This document shows positions 26,944 through 34,215 of a stretch of DNA of 64,000 nt, piece after piece. A program made the translations under genes and the position numbers. The stretch's first letter is position 1. Every line of letters begins with the position of its first letter. Source of the DNA: Acidimicrobiia bacterium (GTDB lineage Bacteria; Acidobacteriota; Terriglobia; Bryobacterales; Bryobacteraceae); NCBI GenBank assembly GCA_016871315.1, contig VFZE01000001.1:1-64000 (forward strand). Direction: 5' to 3'. A model generated the notes under the pieces. It made no database searches, had not been told where the DNA came from, and saw only the letters and a list, made by a program, of their open reading frames with translations.

Positions 26944-27831
26944 TTAAAAGTTGTCACAGTGCCGGTACGCAGCGATCACCGCCTTCTCCCCTTCCTTCCC
27001 GGGCTTCGAGTTGCCGTGCTCCATCCCGACAACGCCGGTGAACTTGCGCTCATAAAGCCACTTGAAGATGAAGTGGTAGTTGATCTCGCCGGTCGTCGGC
27101 TCCTTGCGGCCGGGATTATCGCCCACCTGAATGTACGGCGTCTCGTCCCAGGCCGTTTCGAGATTGGGGATCAGATTGCCGACGTCGATCTGCTGGTGAT
27201 AGAGATCGTTCAGGATCTTGCACGACGGCGAGTTGACTCCCTTGCAGATCGCGTAGGCCTGCGGCACCGAGCGCAGGAACAAACCAGGATGGTTCGCGTA
27301 CCAGTTCAACGGCTCCAGCACCATCACCAGCCCGGCCGGCTCGCAAATCTCGCACATCACCTTGAGGTTGGTAATGCAGTTGGCCGTCTGGTAGCCGGGG
27401 TCGATGCGGTTATTCACCGAGTTCGGCACCACCGTTGTCCACTTCGCGCCCACGCGCTTGGCGCACTCCACCGCCGTCCGCATTGTCTGGCGCAGCGTGT
27501 CCTGATATGCGCGGTCGGTCTTCGACACAAAATCGTTCGAGTTGAAATCGGCGTGCGAGACGAATACGCCCATCAGCATCCCGTTCTTGGCCAGCGCCTC
27601 GCCGATGCTGGTTTGCAGGGCGGGCTCGCGGCGCATGGCGCCGTTGTCCTCCCAGGCGGTGAAGCCCTGGTCGGCGCTGAATTTGATCTGGTCGATGATG
27701 TCCTCGCCCGCGGACTGGCGGAACATGCCCGGATGCGGTCCGTAGCGAAGTTTAAACTTGGGAGTGTTGGACTGGGCGGCGTTGGCCGCTAGTGGTGCCA
27801 GTGCGGAAGCGAAGAAGTTTCGTCGGCGCAT
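26944..27831 (-). CDS. Tat-exported sugar phosphate isomerase/epimerase (xylose-isomerase-like TIM barrel)
   Basis: 295 residues. The N-terminus MRRRNFFASALAPLAANA is a Tat-type signal. The AP-endonuclease-2/xylose-isomerase barrel is indicated by the metal Glu in VMVLEPLNW, the His/Gln in DLYHQQIDVGNL, the IQVGDNPGRKEPTTGEINY stretch typical of hydroxypyruvate isomerase-like proteins, and GVVGMEHGNS. The substrate is probably a keto sugar. A LacI-like palindrome lies upstream. Confidence 0.87.
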   Translation of the reverse strand: MRRRNFFASALAPLAANAAQSNTPKFKLRYGPHPGMFRQSAGEDIIDQIKFSADQGFTAWEDNGAMRREPALQTSIGEALAKNGMLMGVFVSHADFNSNDFVSKTDRAYQDTLRQTMRTAVECAKRVGAKWTTVVPNSVNNRIDPGYQTANCITNLKVMCEICEPAGLVMVLEPLNWYANHPGLFLRSVPQAYAICKGVNSPSCKILNDLYHQQIDVGNLIPNLETAWDETPYIQVGDNPGRKEPTTGEINYHFIFKWLYERKFTGVVGMEHGNSKPGKEGEKAVIAAYRHCDNF

Positions 27832-27851
27832 GATCTATTCAAGCCGATTTT

Positions 27852-27862
27852 GTAAGCGTTAC
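27852..27862. promoter_or_regulatory. LacI-family-like operator palindrome
   Basis: GTAAGCGTTAC, an inverted repeat (GTAA-GCG-TTAC) with the central CG typical of LacI/GalR operators. It is placed between the divergent sugar isomerase and acetyltransferase genes, 20 nt before the isomerase ATG. No LacI gene is in the window. Confidence 0.4.
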
Positions 27863-27873
27863 GCAACCGGGAG

Positions 27874-28476
27874 ATGATAATGCTCAATGACGGATACACG
27901 GAAGTGCCGCAAGGAAGGCTCGCGGCGGTCGTAACCTACCTCGAGATGCGGCAGCCACCACCGCCCGCTCCTGACTGGACGCCGCCTTCGGGACTGCGCA
28001 TCGTGCCCCACGCCAAGCCCGACCTTGCCTGGTACCGCGATCTGTTCCGCCGCGTCGGCGAACAGTGGCTCTGGTTCAGCCGCCTGCGCATGGGGGATGA
28101 GGAGTTGCGTGCCGTTCTTCATGACGACCGCGTGGATGTGTTTGCTCTGGAAAAGGCCGGCGTGGCAAAAGGGTTGCTGGAACTTGACCGGCGCGATTTC
28201 CCCGAGATCGAGCTCGCCTTTTTCGGCGTAACGCCGGATCTGGTCGGCAAGGGCGCCGGACGCTTGCTGATGCGGTTCGCCGTGGAGGAGGCCTGGCGCC
28301 ACAAGCCTGCGCGGTTCCATGTCCACACCTGCACGCTCGATCATCCGCGGGCGGTGGAGTTCTATGTGAAGTCGGGCTTCCGTGCCTATAAGCGTGCGGT
28401 GGAGGTGTCGCCGGACCCGCGGTTGACCGGGGAATTGCGAAGGGATGCCGCGGCGTGTGTGCCGGTGATCGAGTGA
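27874..28476 (+). CDS. GNAT-family N-acetyltransferase
   Basis: 200 residues. The GNAT core is visible: beta-4 LLELDRRDFPEIELAFFGVTPDLVGKGAGRLLMRFAVEEAW, with the acetyl-CoA loop as VGKGAG in the Q/R-x-x-G-x-G/A position, then HVHTCTLDHPRAVEFYVKSGFRAYKR. The N-terminal 60 residues are extra. The substrate is unknown. The ATG at 27874 is followed by a second at 27880, and either may start. The TetR promoter begins five bases after its stop. Confidence 0.85.
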   Translation: MIMLNDGYTEVPQGRLAAVVTYLEMRQPPPPAPDWTPPSGLRIVPHAKPDLAWYRDLFRRVGEQWLWFSRLRMGDEELRAVLHDDRVDVFALEKAGVAKGLLELDRRDFPEIELAFFGVTPDLVGKGAGRLLMRFAVEEAWRHKPARFHVHTCTLDHPRAVEFYVKSGFRAYKRAVEVSPDPRLTGELRRDAAACVPVIE

Positions 28477-28480
28477 GGAG

Positions 28481-28510
28481 TTGACAAACATACCAACTGG
28501 TTGGTATTTT
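28481..28510 (+). promoter_or_regulatory. TetR-gene promoter with embedded palindromic operator
   Basis: Perfect -35 TTGACA at 28481-28486 and TATTTT at 28505-28510 (18-bp spacer). Between them is an inverted repeat ATACCAAC-TG-GTTGGTAT at 28490-28507 with perfect 8-bp arms, overlapping the -10. A repressor bound here would block polymerase, the usual autoregulation of TetR genes. Confidence 0.75.
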
Positions 28511-28517
28511 TGTGGGC

Positions 28518-29150
28518 ATGGCCCAGGACCGCGCCATCGCCACCCGCGGAAAGCTCATGCAAACCGCCACCGACCTCATCCGCCGCCACGGCTACGGCCC
28601 CACCTCCATTGATCAGATCTGCGCTCAAGCCCGCGTCACCAAGGGCGCCTTTTTCCACCACTTCAAGTCCAAGGAGCAGCTGGCCGAAAGCTGCCTTCAT
28701 CAATGGGACCGGCAGACGGCGCTGATGGAGCGCTCGGCGCCATTTCAGCAAGTTCCGGATCCGCGCGTGCGCGTTCTGGGCTACATGGATTTTTTCGCCG
28801 GCATGTTGGCGGATCCGAAAATGCTGAAGTCCTGCCTGGCGGGGACCACCGCGCAGGAGGTTTCCTCCAGCAACGAGGCTTTGCGCGAAGCCGCCCATGC
28901 CTATTTCGAGAACGCGCGGAAGCGATTTGAGGCATTGCTTCAGGACGCCTGCCGCGGATCGCGCGCGAAAGTAGATACGGCGGGGTTGGCGGCGTTGTGG
29001 ATCGCCGCGATTCAAGGCTCCCTCATTCTGGCTAAGGCTTCCCAGGACGAATCGGTGATCGCAACCAGTCTCGATCACGCCAAGCGTTACATCGCGGCCC
29101 AATTGCCCGCCAAGGCGAAGGGCCGAACCAGGAAGCAAACAAGACAATAG
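28518..29150 (+). CDS. TetR/AcrR-family transcriptional repressor
   Basis: 210 residues from the ATG at 28518 (a GTG at 28512 is also possible). The N-terminal HTH reads GKLMQTATDLIRRHGYGPTSIDQICAQARVTKGAFFHHFKSKEQLA, the standard TetR pattern. The C-terminal ligand domain is unassigned; the CLAGTTAQE segment resembles the subgroup that senses electrophiles or drugs. It probably represses itself through the palindrome in its own promoter, and the DinB-like and TfoX genes downstream (10-nt gap) may share this control. Confidence 0.92.
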   Translation: MAQDRAIATRGKLMQTATDLIRRHGYGPTSIDQICAQARVTKGAFFHHFKSKEQLAESCLHQWDRQTALMERSAPFQQVPDPRVRVLGYMDFFAGMLADPKMLKSCLAGTTAQEVSSSNEALREAAHAYFENARKRFEALLQDACRGSRAKVDTAGLAALWIAAIQGSLILAKASQDESVIATSLDHAKRYIAAQLPAKAKGRTRKQTRQ

Positions 29151-29159
29151 GAGAACAAG

Positions 29160-29810
29160 ATGACGATCGGACAATCATTTCTCGCTGCATTGGAACACGA
29201 AGCGGCGGTGACGCGGAAGTTTCTCGAGCGGCTGCCCGAGGACAGGCTGACCTGGAAGCCGCACGAAAGATCCATGTCGGCCGGACAGCTGGCTTATCAT
29301 CTGGCAACCACGCCCGGCCAGGTGGTGGAGATGGCGAGCAAAGACGACGCCGTGGCGCCCGACTTCTCCCAGGGAAATCCGCAACCCACCAGCGTGAAGG
29401 AGGTGCTGGAAGCGCCGGAGCGCAGCGTCCAGGCAGTCAAGCAGTTGCTGCCGAAGCTTGACGACACCGCGATGGAGAGAACCTGGCGCGCGCTCAAAGA
29501 CGGCCGGGAGATGATCGCGATGCCGCGCGTCGTGTTCCTGCGCAACATCATGCTCAACCACTGGTATCAGCACCGCGGGCAGTTCAGCGTCTATCTGCGC
29601 CTGATGGGCCAGAAGGTTCCGGCAAGCTACGGGCCCAGCGCCGATGAGATGCCCGAGTTCATGCAACAGAAAGCGGCCGTCTCATGGCCTGCGACGAACG
29701 TCTGGCCGCGCGCGTGCGGAGCGCGCTGGAGGGGCGCAAGGGCGTGGAGGAGCGCCGCATGTTCGGCGGAGTCTGCTTCATGCTCAACGGCCACATGTGC
29801 TGCGGCGTGA
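29160..29810 (+). CDS. DinB-like four-helix metalloprotein with an anomalous C-terminal extension
   Basis: 216 residues. The DinB/YfiT fold shows metal-ligand His residues in GQLAYHLATTPGQ and LNHWYQHRGQFSVYLRLMGQKVP. The normal DinB end is near YGPSADEMPEF. After this the frame goes on for about 45 residues of Arg/Ala-rich sequence that is the TfoX gene read in the wrong frame (127-nt overlap). A lost stop codon or a small frameshift near 29670 would explain it. DinB proteins act in thiol or bacillithiol-type detoxification or stress response; the TetR gene just upstream fits a stress operon. Confidence 0.78.
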   Translation: MTIGQSFLAALEHEAAVTRKFLERLPEDRLTWKPHERSMSAGQLAYHLATTPGQVVEMASKDDAVAPDFSQGNPQPTSVKEVLEAPERSVQAVKQLLPKLDDTAMERTWRALKDGREMIAMPRVVFLRNIMLNHWYQHRGQFSVYLRLMGQKVPASYGPSADEMPEFMQQKAAVSWPATNVWPRACGARWRGARAWRSAACSAESASCSTATCAAA

Positions 29811-30013
29811 CGCGCGACCTGCTGGTGCTGCGGCTGGGCGAGGAAGGAGCGGCGGATGCTTTCCGCCGTCCGCACACCCGCGAAATGGATTTCACGGGGC
29901 GGCCGATGAAGGCAATGGTGTACGTCGAGCCCGCCGGAACGGCAACGGAGGCGAAGTTGGGCGCCTGGATCGAGAAGGCGGCCCGGTTCGTGAATGGGCT
30001 ACCGGCGCGCTAG
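29684..30013 (+). CDS. TfoX N-terminal domain protein
   Basis: 109 residues: the TfoX-N fold (VEERRMFGGVCFMLNGHMCCGVTRDLLVLRLG), then REMDFTGRPMKAMVYVEPAG, matching small stand-alone TfoX-N proteins of unknown function (the domain is named after the competence regulator). The start lies deep inside the DinB-like frame. The 3' end overlaps the convergent acetamidase gene by 15 nt. Confidence 0.82.
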   Translation: MACDERLAARVRSALEGRKGVEERRMFGGVCFMLNGHMCCGVTRDLLVLRLGEEGAADAFRRPHTREMDFTGRPMKAMVYVEPAGTATEAKLGAWIEKAARFVNGLPAR

Positions 30014-30994
30014 CGCCTTCTTCGGAATCTTCAGCGCCATTGACCCGGCCACCGTGATCACGTCGTAACGGCCCTGAAAGGCGATCAACTGGTGCGCGGC
30101 CCAGGGTTCGATCTGAAATTCCGTGGTGAGCCAATGAATCATGTCGGAGGTGGCTAGGCGGATGGTCCGGTCAAGCGAAGAGACAAATTCCGGCTGGCTG
30201 GCGATGGCGATGATGTAGTCGTCGTTTTCCAGACGCGGACCGGGCAGGTTCGCGTTCTTACGCAGCCCGACGGTGAACATGACGTCCATCGAAGTTTCGA
30301 CACCGGTGCCCACCGGTTCACCGTCTGCTTGCAGCGCGTGGCCGTCGCCGATGTAGAGCAGAGCGCCGGGATGGTAGACGGGCAGGGTCAGCGTGACGCC
30401 TTCGACGATTTCGTTGTAGTCCATGTTGCCTCCGTAAGTACCGGAGATGCCGGAGGTGGGGGCGAACTCGCCGGGCGCGGCAACACCAACGCAGCCGAGC
30501 ATGGGCCGGGCGGGGAATTTGAGCGCCAGGTGCTTGCTTTGCGGCTCCCGGAGCTGCACGGTCTGGTTTTCGAGATCGATGTCCCAGGGGATGAGATCGT
30601 TGCGGCCGGCCCGGATGAGGTCGTCTTTGTAGCGGCGTGGATAGGTGGTTTCGATCGATTCCGGCGTGAGCGAGAACAGGCCGAGCCGGTAGTTGCTCCA
30701 GCCCCACTTGCGGTTCATGCGGATGCGCTGGAAGCGGACCGTGATCGCATCGCCGGGCTCGGCGCCCTCAATGAAAAACGGCCCCGTAAGCGGGTTGGAG
30801 GGCGTGGCGCGGCGGACGTCCTTTGAGTCCTGACCTCCGGCGTCGATCGTGTAGGTGATCACCGTGTCACCGGGCTTGATCTGCTTGAGCACCGGGTGGC
30901 GGTGGAAGAAGGTGTGATAGAAGGTTTCGGGCTTGACGTCGTGCACTTCACCGGCGGCAAGCGCGGCGGCGGCTAGGAAAACGAAGCGGAGCAA
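29999..30994 (-). CDS. Secreted acetamidase/formamidase family protein
   Basis: 331 residues with signal peptide MLRFVFLAAAALAAG. FmdA/AmdA fold: PGDTVITYTIDAGG, PLTGPFFIEGAEPGDAITVRF, HLALKFPARPMLGCVGVAA, GGNMDYNEIVEGVTLTLPVYHPGALLYIGDGHALQADGEPVGTGVETSMDV. The last block is the most conserved in the family. These zinc enzymes hydrolyse formamide or acetamide; an exported form may act on other amides. It ends 11 nt after the start region of the GMC gene and probably forms an operon with it. Confidence 0.9.
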   Translation of the reverse strand: MLRFVFLAAAALAAGEVHDVKPETFYHTFFHRHPVLKQIKPGDTVITYTIDAGGQDSKDVRRATPSNPLTGPFFIEGAEPGDAITVRFQRIRMNRKWGWSNYRLGLFSLTPESIETTYPRRYKDDLIRAGRNDLIPWDIDLENQTVQLREPQSKHLALKFPARPMLGCVGVAAPGEFAPTSGISGTYGGNMDYNEIVEGVTLTLPVYHPGALLYIGDGHALQADGEPVGTGVETSMDVMFTVGLRKNANLPGPRLENDDYIIAIASQPEFVSSLDRTIRLATSDMIHWLTTEFQIEPWAAHQLIAFQGRYDVITVAGSMALKIPKKALARR

Positions 30995-31004
30995 GGGACC
31001 TCCT

Positions 31005-32657
31005 TCAGGCGATCTTTTTGCTGTACTCTCTGGCGATGTAGTCGCAGGCGCGTACGGTGATGGCCATCATCGTGAGCGTCGGGTTCTGGCAGCCGATGGA
31101 GACCCAACAGGCTCCGTCGGTGACGAAGATGTTTTCGACATCGTAAGACTGGCACCATTTGTTCACGACGCTCGTCTTGGCATCATTCCCCATACGAGCC
31201 GTACCCACTTCGTGGATGCAAAAGCCGGGGACGGAGTACTGGCCCGTTTTGCGGACGTTGCGTGCGCCGGCGGCTTCCAGCATCTCGGCGGCCTGCTCAC
31301 GGCCGTCCTCGAACAGCTTCTTCTCGTTATCGCCCCATTCGCACTGAATCTTTAGGACCGGCACGCCCCAGGCGTCGACACGGGCCGTGTCGATCTCCAC
31401 GTGGTTTTCCTTGCGCGGCAGGCATTCGCCCCACAGACCCAGGTTGAGGTAAGTGCGGCCGTTGCGGACCGCATCCTTATACGAGGCTCCGAACCCCGGC
31501 GCACCGAAGTCGAAATTCGTGGTTCCGCCGCCTTGGTAGCCGTAGCCGCGGATGAAGCCGTTGGTGGATTTCTCCCTGACGTTGCGGAAGCGCGGGACGT
31601 AGATGCCGTTGGGGCGGTGTGGCATGCCGGCCCACGGCTTGGTTTCGATCATCGGCATCTCGCCCGCCGCTCCGCCGCCGTAGATATGGTCCATCAGGTA
31701 GCGGCCGAGCGTGCCGCTGGAGTTGGCGATGCCTGAGTTGAGCAGCAGGCGCGTCGATTCCAGCGTCGAGGCGCAAAGCACCAGAATCTTGCCGGACACC
31801 TCGCGGGCGCGGCGGGAAGTGCGGTCGATGTAGGCGATGCCGGAAGCCTTGCCGTCCTTCATGGTGATGCGCGCGGCGACGTCGTCGGTGATCAGCGTGA
31901 GACGTCCGGTTTTGGCGGCGTCGCCGATGGTGGTGAAGGGGCTCGCGAAGTAGGAGTTGGTGACGCAGCCGCGCTCGCAAGGCCCGCAGTAATGGCAGGC
32001 GGCGCGTAAGTTGTGGTTGCGCGTGAGGATGGCGGTGCGGCCGATGGTGACGGCGCGGCCAAACTTGTCGCGCGAGGACTTGCGCAGGAGCTGTTCGGCG
32101 CAGGTCATCTCCATGGGAGGGAGAAAAATCGAATCGGGCAGCTGAGGAAGGTTCAGCGCTTCGCCGCTGATGCCGACGTACCGTTCCACCTGTTCGTAGC
32201 AGGGAACCATCTCTTCATAGGAGATGGGCCAGTCATCGCCGTAGCCGTCGTGCGAGGCGGCCTTGAAGTCCAGGTCGCCCATGCGGTAGCTCTGGCGGCG
32301 CCAGGAAAGCGAGCGGCCGCCGATCACGCGCTGGCGGATCCAGTGGAACGGCTTGGCCTGCGTGTAGGGATTCTCGACGTCGCTGACGAACCACTTGTAG
32401 TTGTACTCGGTGCAGGCATAGCAAAGGCCCTGAATCGGGCGGTCCTTTCGAATCACCGGCGACATGCCGAGGAAGGGCATCTGCCAGGACTGGGCATGCT
32501 CGTTGAAGTCGCGCTGGGTGATTTTTGGGCCGGCCTCGAGCAGCGCGACGCGCATGCCGGCTTCGGTCAGTTGTTTGGCCGCCCAGCCTCCCGTCGCTCC
32601 CGATCCGACGACGATGGCATCGAAGCTCTGGCGGGAGGGGGCGATTTGAGCCATCAA
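31005..32657 (-). CDS. GMC-family FAD oxidoreductase
   Basis: 550 residues. FAD-binding start FDAIVVGSGATGGWAAKQL then VALLEAG. A Cys-rich stretch ACHYCGPCERGCVTNSYF and the C-terminal catalytic region HEVGTARMG...WVSIGCQNPTLTMMAI follow, as in gluconate/sorbose-type and cellobiose-type dehydrogenases. The Cys-rich insert suggests an Fe-S cluster or structural zinc. No small subunit (gluconate 2-dehydrogenase subunit 3) gene is next to it. It oxidises an unknown alcohol or sugar. Confidence 0.9.
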   Translation of the reverse strand: MMAQIAPSRQSFDAIVVGSGATGGWAAKQLTEAGMRVALLEAGPKITQRDFNEHAQSWQMPFLGMSPVIRKDRPIQGLCYACTEYNYKWFVSDVENPYTQAKPFHWIRQRVIGGRSLSWRRQSYRMGDLDFKAASHDGYGDDWPISYEEMVPCYEQVERYVGISGEALNLPQLPDSIFLPPMEMTCAEQLLRKSSRDKFGRAVTIGRTAILTRNHNLRAACHYCGPCERGCVTNSYFASPFTTIGDAAKTGRLTLITDDVAARITMKDGKASGIAYIDRTSRRAREVSGKILVLCASTLESTRLLLNSGIANSSGTLGRYLMDHIYGGGAAGEMPMIETKPWAGMPHRPNGIYVPRFRNVREKSTNGFIRGYGYQGGGTTNFDFGAPGFGASYKDAVRNGRTYLNLGLWGECLPRKENHVEIDTARVDAWGVPVLKIQCEWGDNEKKLFEDGREQAAEMLEAAGARNVRKTGQYSVPGFCIHEVGTARMGNDAKTSVVNKWCQSYDVENIFVTDGACWVSIGCQNPTLTMMAITVRACDYIAREYSKKIA

Positions 32658-32686
32658 GAGCCAGTATAGCGGCAGGCGGATGCGAG

Positions 32687-32692
32687 TATAAT
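32687..32692 (+). promoter_or_regulatory. -10 box positioned for a leaderless mRNA
   Basis: TATAAT ends seven bases before the ATG at 32699, the spacing expected if transcription starts at the first coding base. No Shine-Dalgarno fits between them. The -35 region is poor. Confidence 0.5.
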
Positions 32693-32698
32693 GCCCGC

Positions 32699-33661
32699 AT
32701 GTTACGCAGAGACTTCATCGCGACGTTCACGGCAGGGGCGCTGGCGGCGCAGCAGGCGATAGCGCAGCAGGCTTCCGGCGAGGTGTTTATCGAGCGCGCC
32801 GCGGCGGGCACACCGCACAAGGGCAAAGTGCTGCTGGCGCTTCAAGCGCACTCCGACGACATACCGCTGTCGGCGGCGGGCACGGTAGCGAAACTGGTAC
32901 AAGAAGGCTACACGGGGTATCTGGTTCGGGCCACTAATGACGACATGGGCGACGCGCCCGGGCTCGGAACCGACGGCACCATCGGCGAAAACGTGCTCGG
33001 CAATGAACGCGACAACGCCAAGCTGGTTCCTATTCTGGGGCTGAAGGGCCACTTCGATCTCAACTACAACAACCACTACATGGCCGGCGTGCCGCTGAAC
33101 GAGATCATGCTGCGGATCATCTTTCTGATCCGGCTGCTGAAGGTGGACACGGTTGTCTGCTGGGATCCCTGGGCCCATGACGAGGAGAATCCCGATCACT
33201 ACATGCTAGCGCGCGCGGTGGAGGCGGCCTGCTGGATCGCCGGGCGGCGGCACGATTTTCCCGAGCACCTGGCGGCGGGTTTGAAGCCGCACGCGGTGCA
33301 GGAGAAGTATTATTTCGCGCGGCGCCCGGAGATCACGCGCGTGGTGGACATCAGCGGCGTGGTGGATAAGAAAGTGGAGGCCAACCGCGCGAACGTGGCG
33401 AAGGGTCCGGCGGGAACCAACGGGTCGCGGCTGAAGGCGGAACTGGCCAAACGCGGCCAGCGTCTGCCGCTGCTCGACGGCGACGACGCGGCGGCAGACC
33501 GCAACTACATCAAGGAGTTCGTGCTGGCGCGGAACCGCGAATTGGGCCGCCGCTACGGTGTAGAGTACGCTGAGGCGTTTCACTATATCGGCCCGGGTTC
33601 GGCTTCCCGGGGCCCGCGCGTGGAGGAGTACATCAAGCAGAACGCGGTGCCGTTGCGGTAG
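32699..33661 (+). CDS. PIG-L family deacetylase
   Basis: 320 residues. N-terminal signal LRRDFIATFTAGALAAQQ resembles a Tat leader. The zinc motif is AHSDD (A-H-P-D-D in most members) in LLALQAHSDDIPLSAAGTVAKL, with a second metal region WDPWAHDEENPDHYMLARAVEAA. These enzymes remove N-acetyl groups from amino sugars. The Pro-to-Ser change in the first motif is unusual but leaves the His and Asp ligands. The start is set by the leader and the -10 box; the open frame extends back into the divergent gene. Confidence 0.87.
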   Translation: MLRRDFIATFTAGALAAQQAIAQQASGEVFIERAAAGTPHKGKVLLALQAHSDDIPLSAAGTVAKLVQEGYTGYLVRATNDDMGDAPGLGTDGTIGENVLGNERDNAKLVPILGLKGHFDLNYNNHYMAGVPLNEIMLRIIFLIRLLKVDTVVCWDPWAHDEENPDHYMLARAVEAACWIAGRRHDFPEHLAAGLKPHAVQEKYYFARRPEITRVVDISGVVDKKVEANRANVAKGPAGTNGSRLKAELAKRGQRLPLLDGDDAAADRNYIKEFVLARNRELGRRYGVEYAEAFHYIGPGSASRGPRVEEYIKQNAVPLR

Positions 33662-33698
33662 ACATACAGCAGCAAGGCGCCCCCGCCGATGGAAGAAT

Positions 33699-34166
33699 GT
33701 GCGGGAAAACGACCTGCTGACGGCGGGGTTCGGCACGCTGGTGCTGGCGGGGCCGCTGTCTCTCCACCTCTGGCGGACGCACCGGCGTTGCGCGGCGGCC
33801 CATAGCTGGCGGAGGGTGCGGTGCCGGGTTAAATCGGCCACCGTACTGAGTCAGACAATGAGTCAGTACCGGAAGATCTTCACGATCGATGTGCGGTTCG
33901 TCTATGAAATCGACGGCAAGAGCTACGAAGGCAAGCGGTACGATTTCTCGAAAGGGCCGTTCCGGCGGGATGCAGCCTACAGGATTGTTGAGGGGTTGCC
34001 GGCCGGCGCGGAAACCGAATGCCTTGTGAATCCGGAGCGGCACTCGGAGGCGGCGCTTCGTGCCGGGGGCCAAGAGAGAACGCTTTTCGGGCTCCGCTTC
34101 GTGCTCGCGTTCCTGCTTATGTCGCTAGGAATGATCGGGTACGGGTTGTGGGGGAAGCTGACGTAA
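33699..34166 (+). CDS. DUF3592-like membrane protein
   Basis: 155 residues starting at GTG 33699 (an overlapping ATG at 33697 is out of frame). An N-terminal and a C-terminal hydrophobic segment (LLTAGFGTLVLAGPLSL; FVLAFLLMSLGMIGYGLW) flank a beta-rich domain: VRCRVKSATVLSQ...VRFVYEIDGKSYEGKRYDF, then AGAETECLVNPERHSEAAL. This matches the DUF3592 layout. The function is unknown. Confidence 0.75.
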   Translation: MRENDLLTAGFGTLVLAGPLSLHLWRTHRRCAAAHSWRRVRCRVKSATVLSQTMSQYRKIFTIDVRFVYEIDGKSYEGKRYDFSKGPFRRDAAYRIVEGLPAGAETECLVNPERHSEAALRAGGQERTLFGLRFVLAFLLMSLGMIGYGLWGKLT

Positions 34167-34172
34167 GGGGAG

Positions 34173-34203
34173 GGCGGCGGCGCCCTCCTGGAGCGCCGCC
34201 GCC
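34173..34203. terminator. Strong GC hairpin between convergent genes
   Basis: GGCGGCGGCGC, a 9-base loop, then GCGCCGCCGCC: an 11-bp perfect stem. It lies between the DUF3592 gene and the convergent TonB receptor. There is no T-tract on either side, so it is a barrier or a weak intrinsic terminator rather than a classic one. Confidence 0.55.
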
Positions 34204-34215
34204 GTTCGATCCTGG

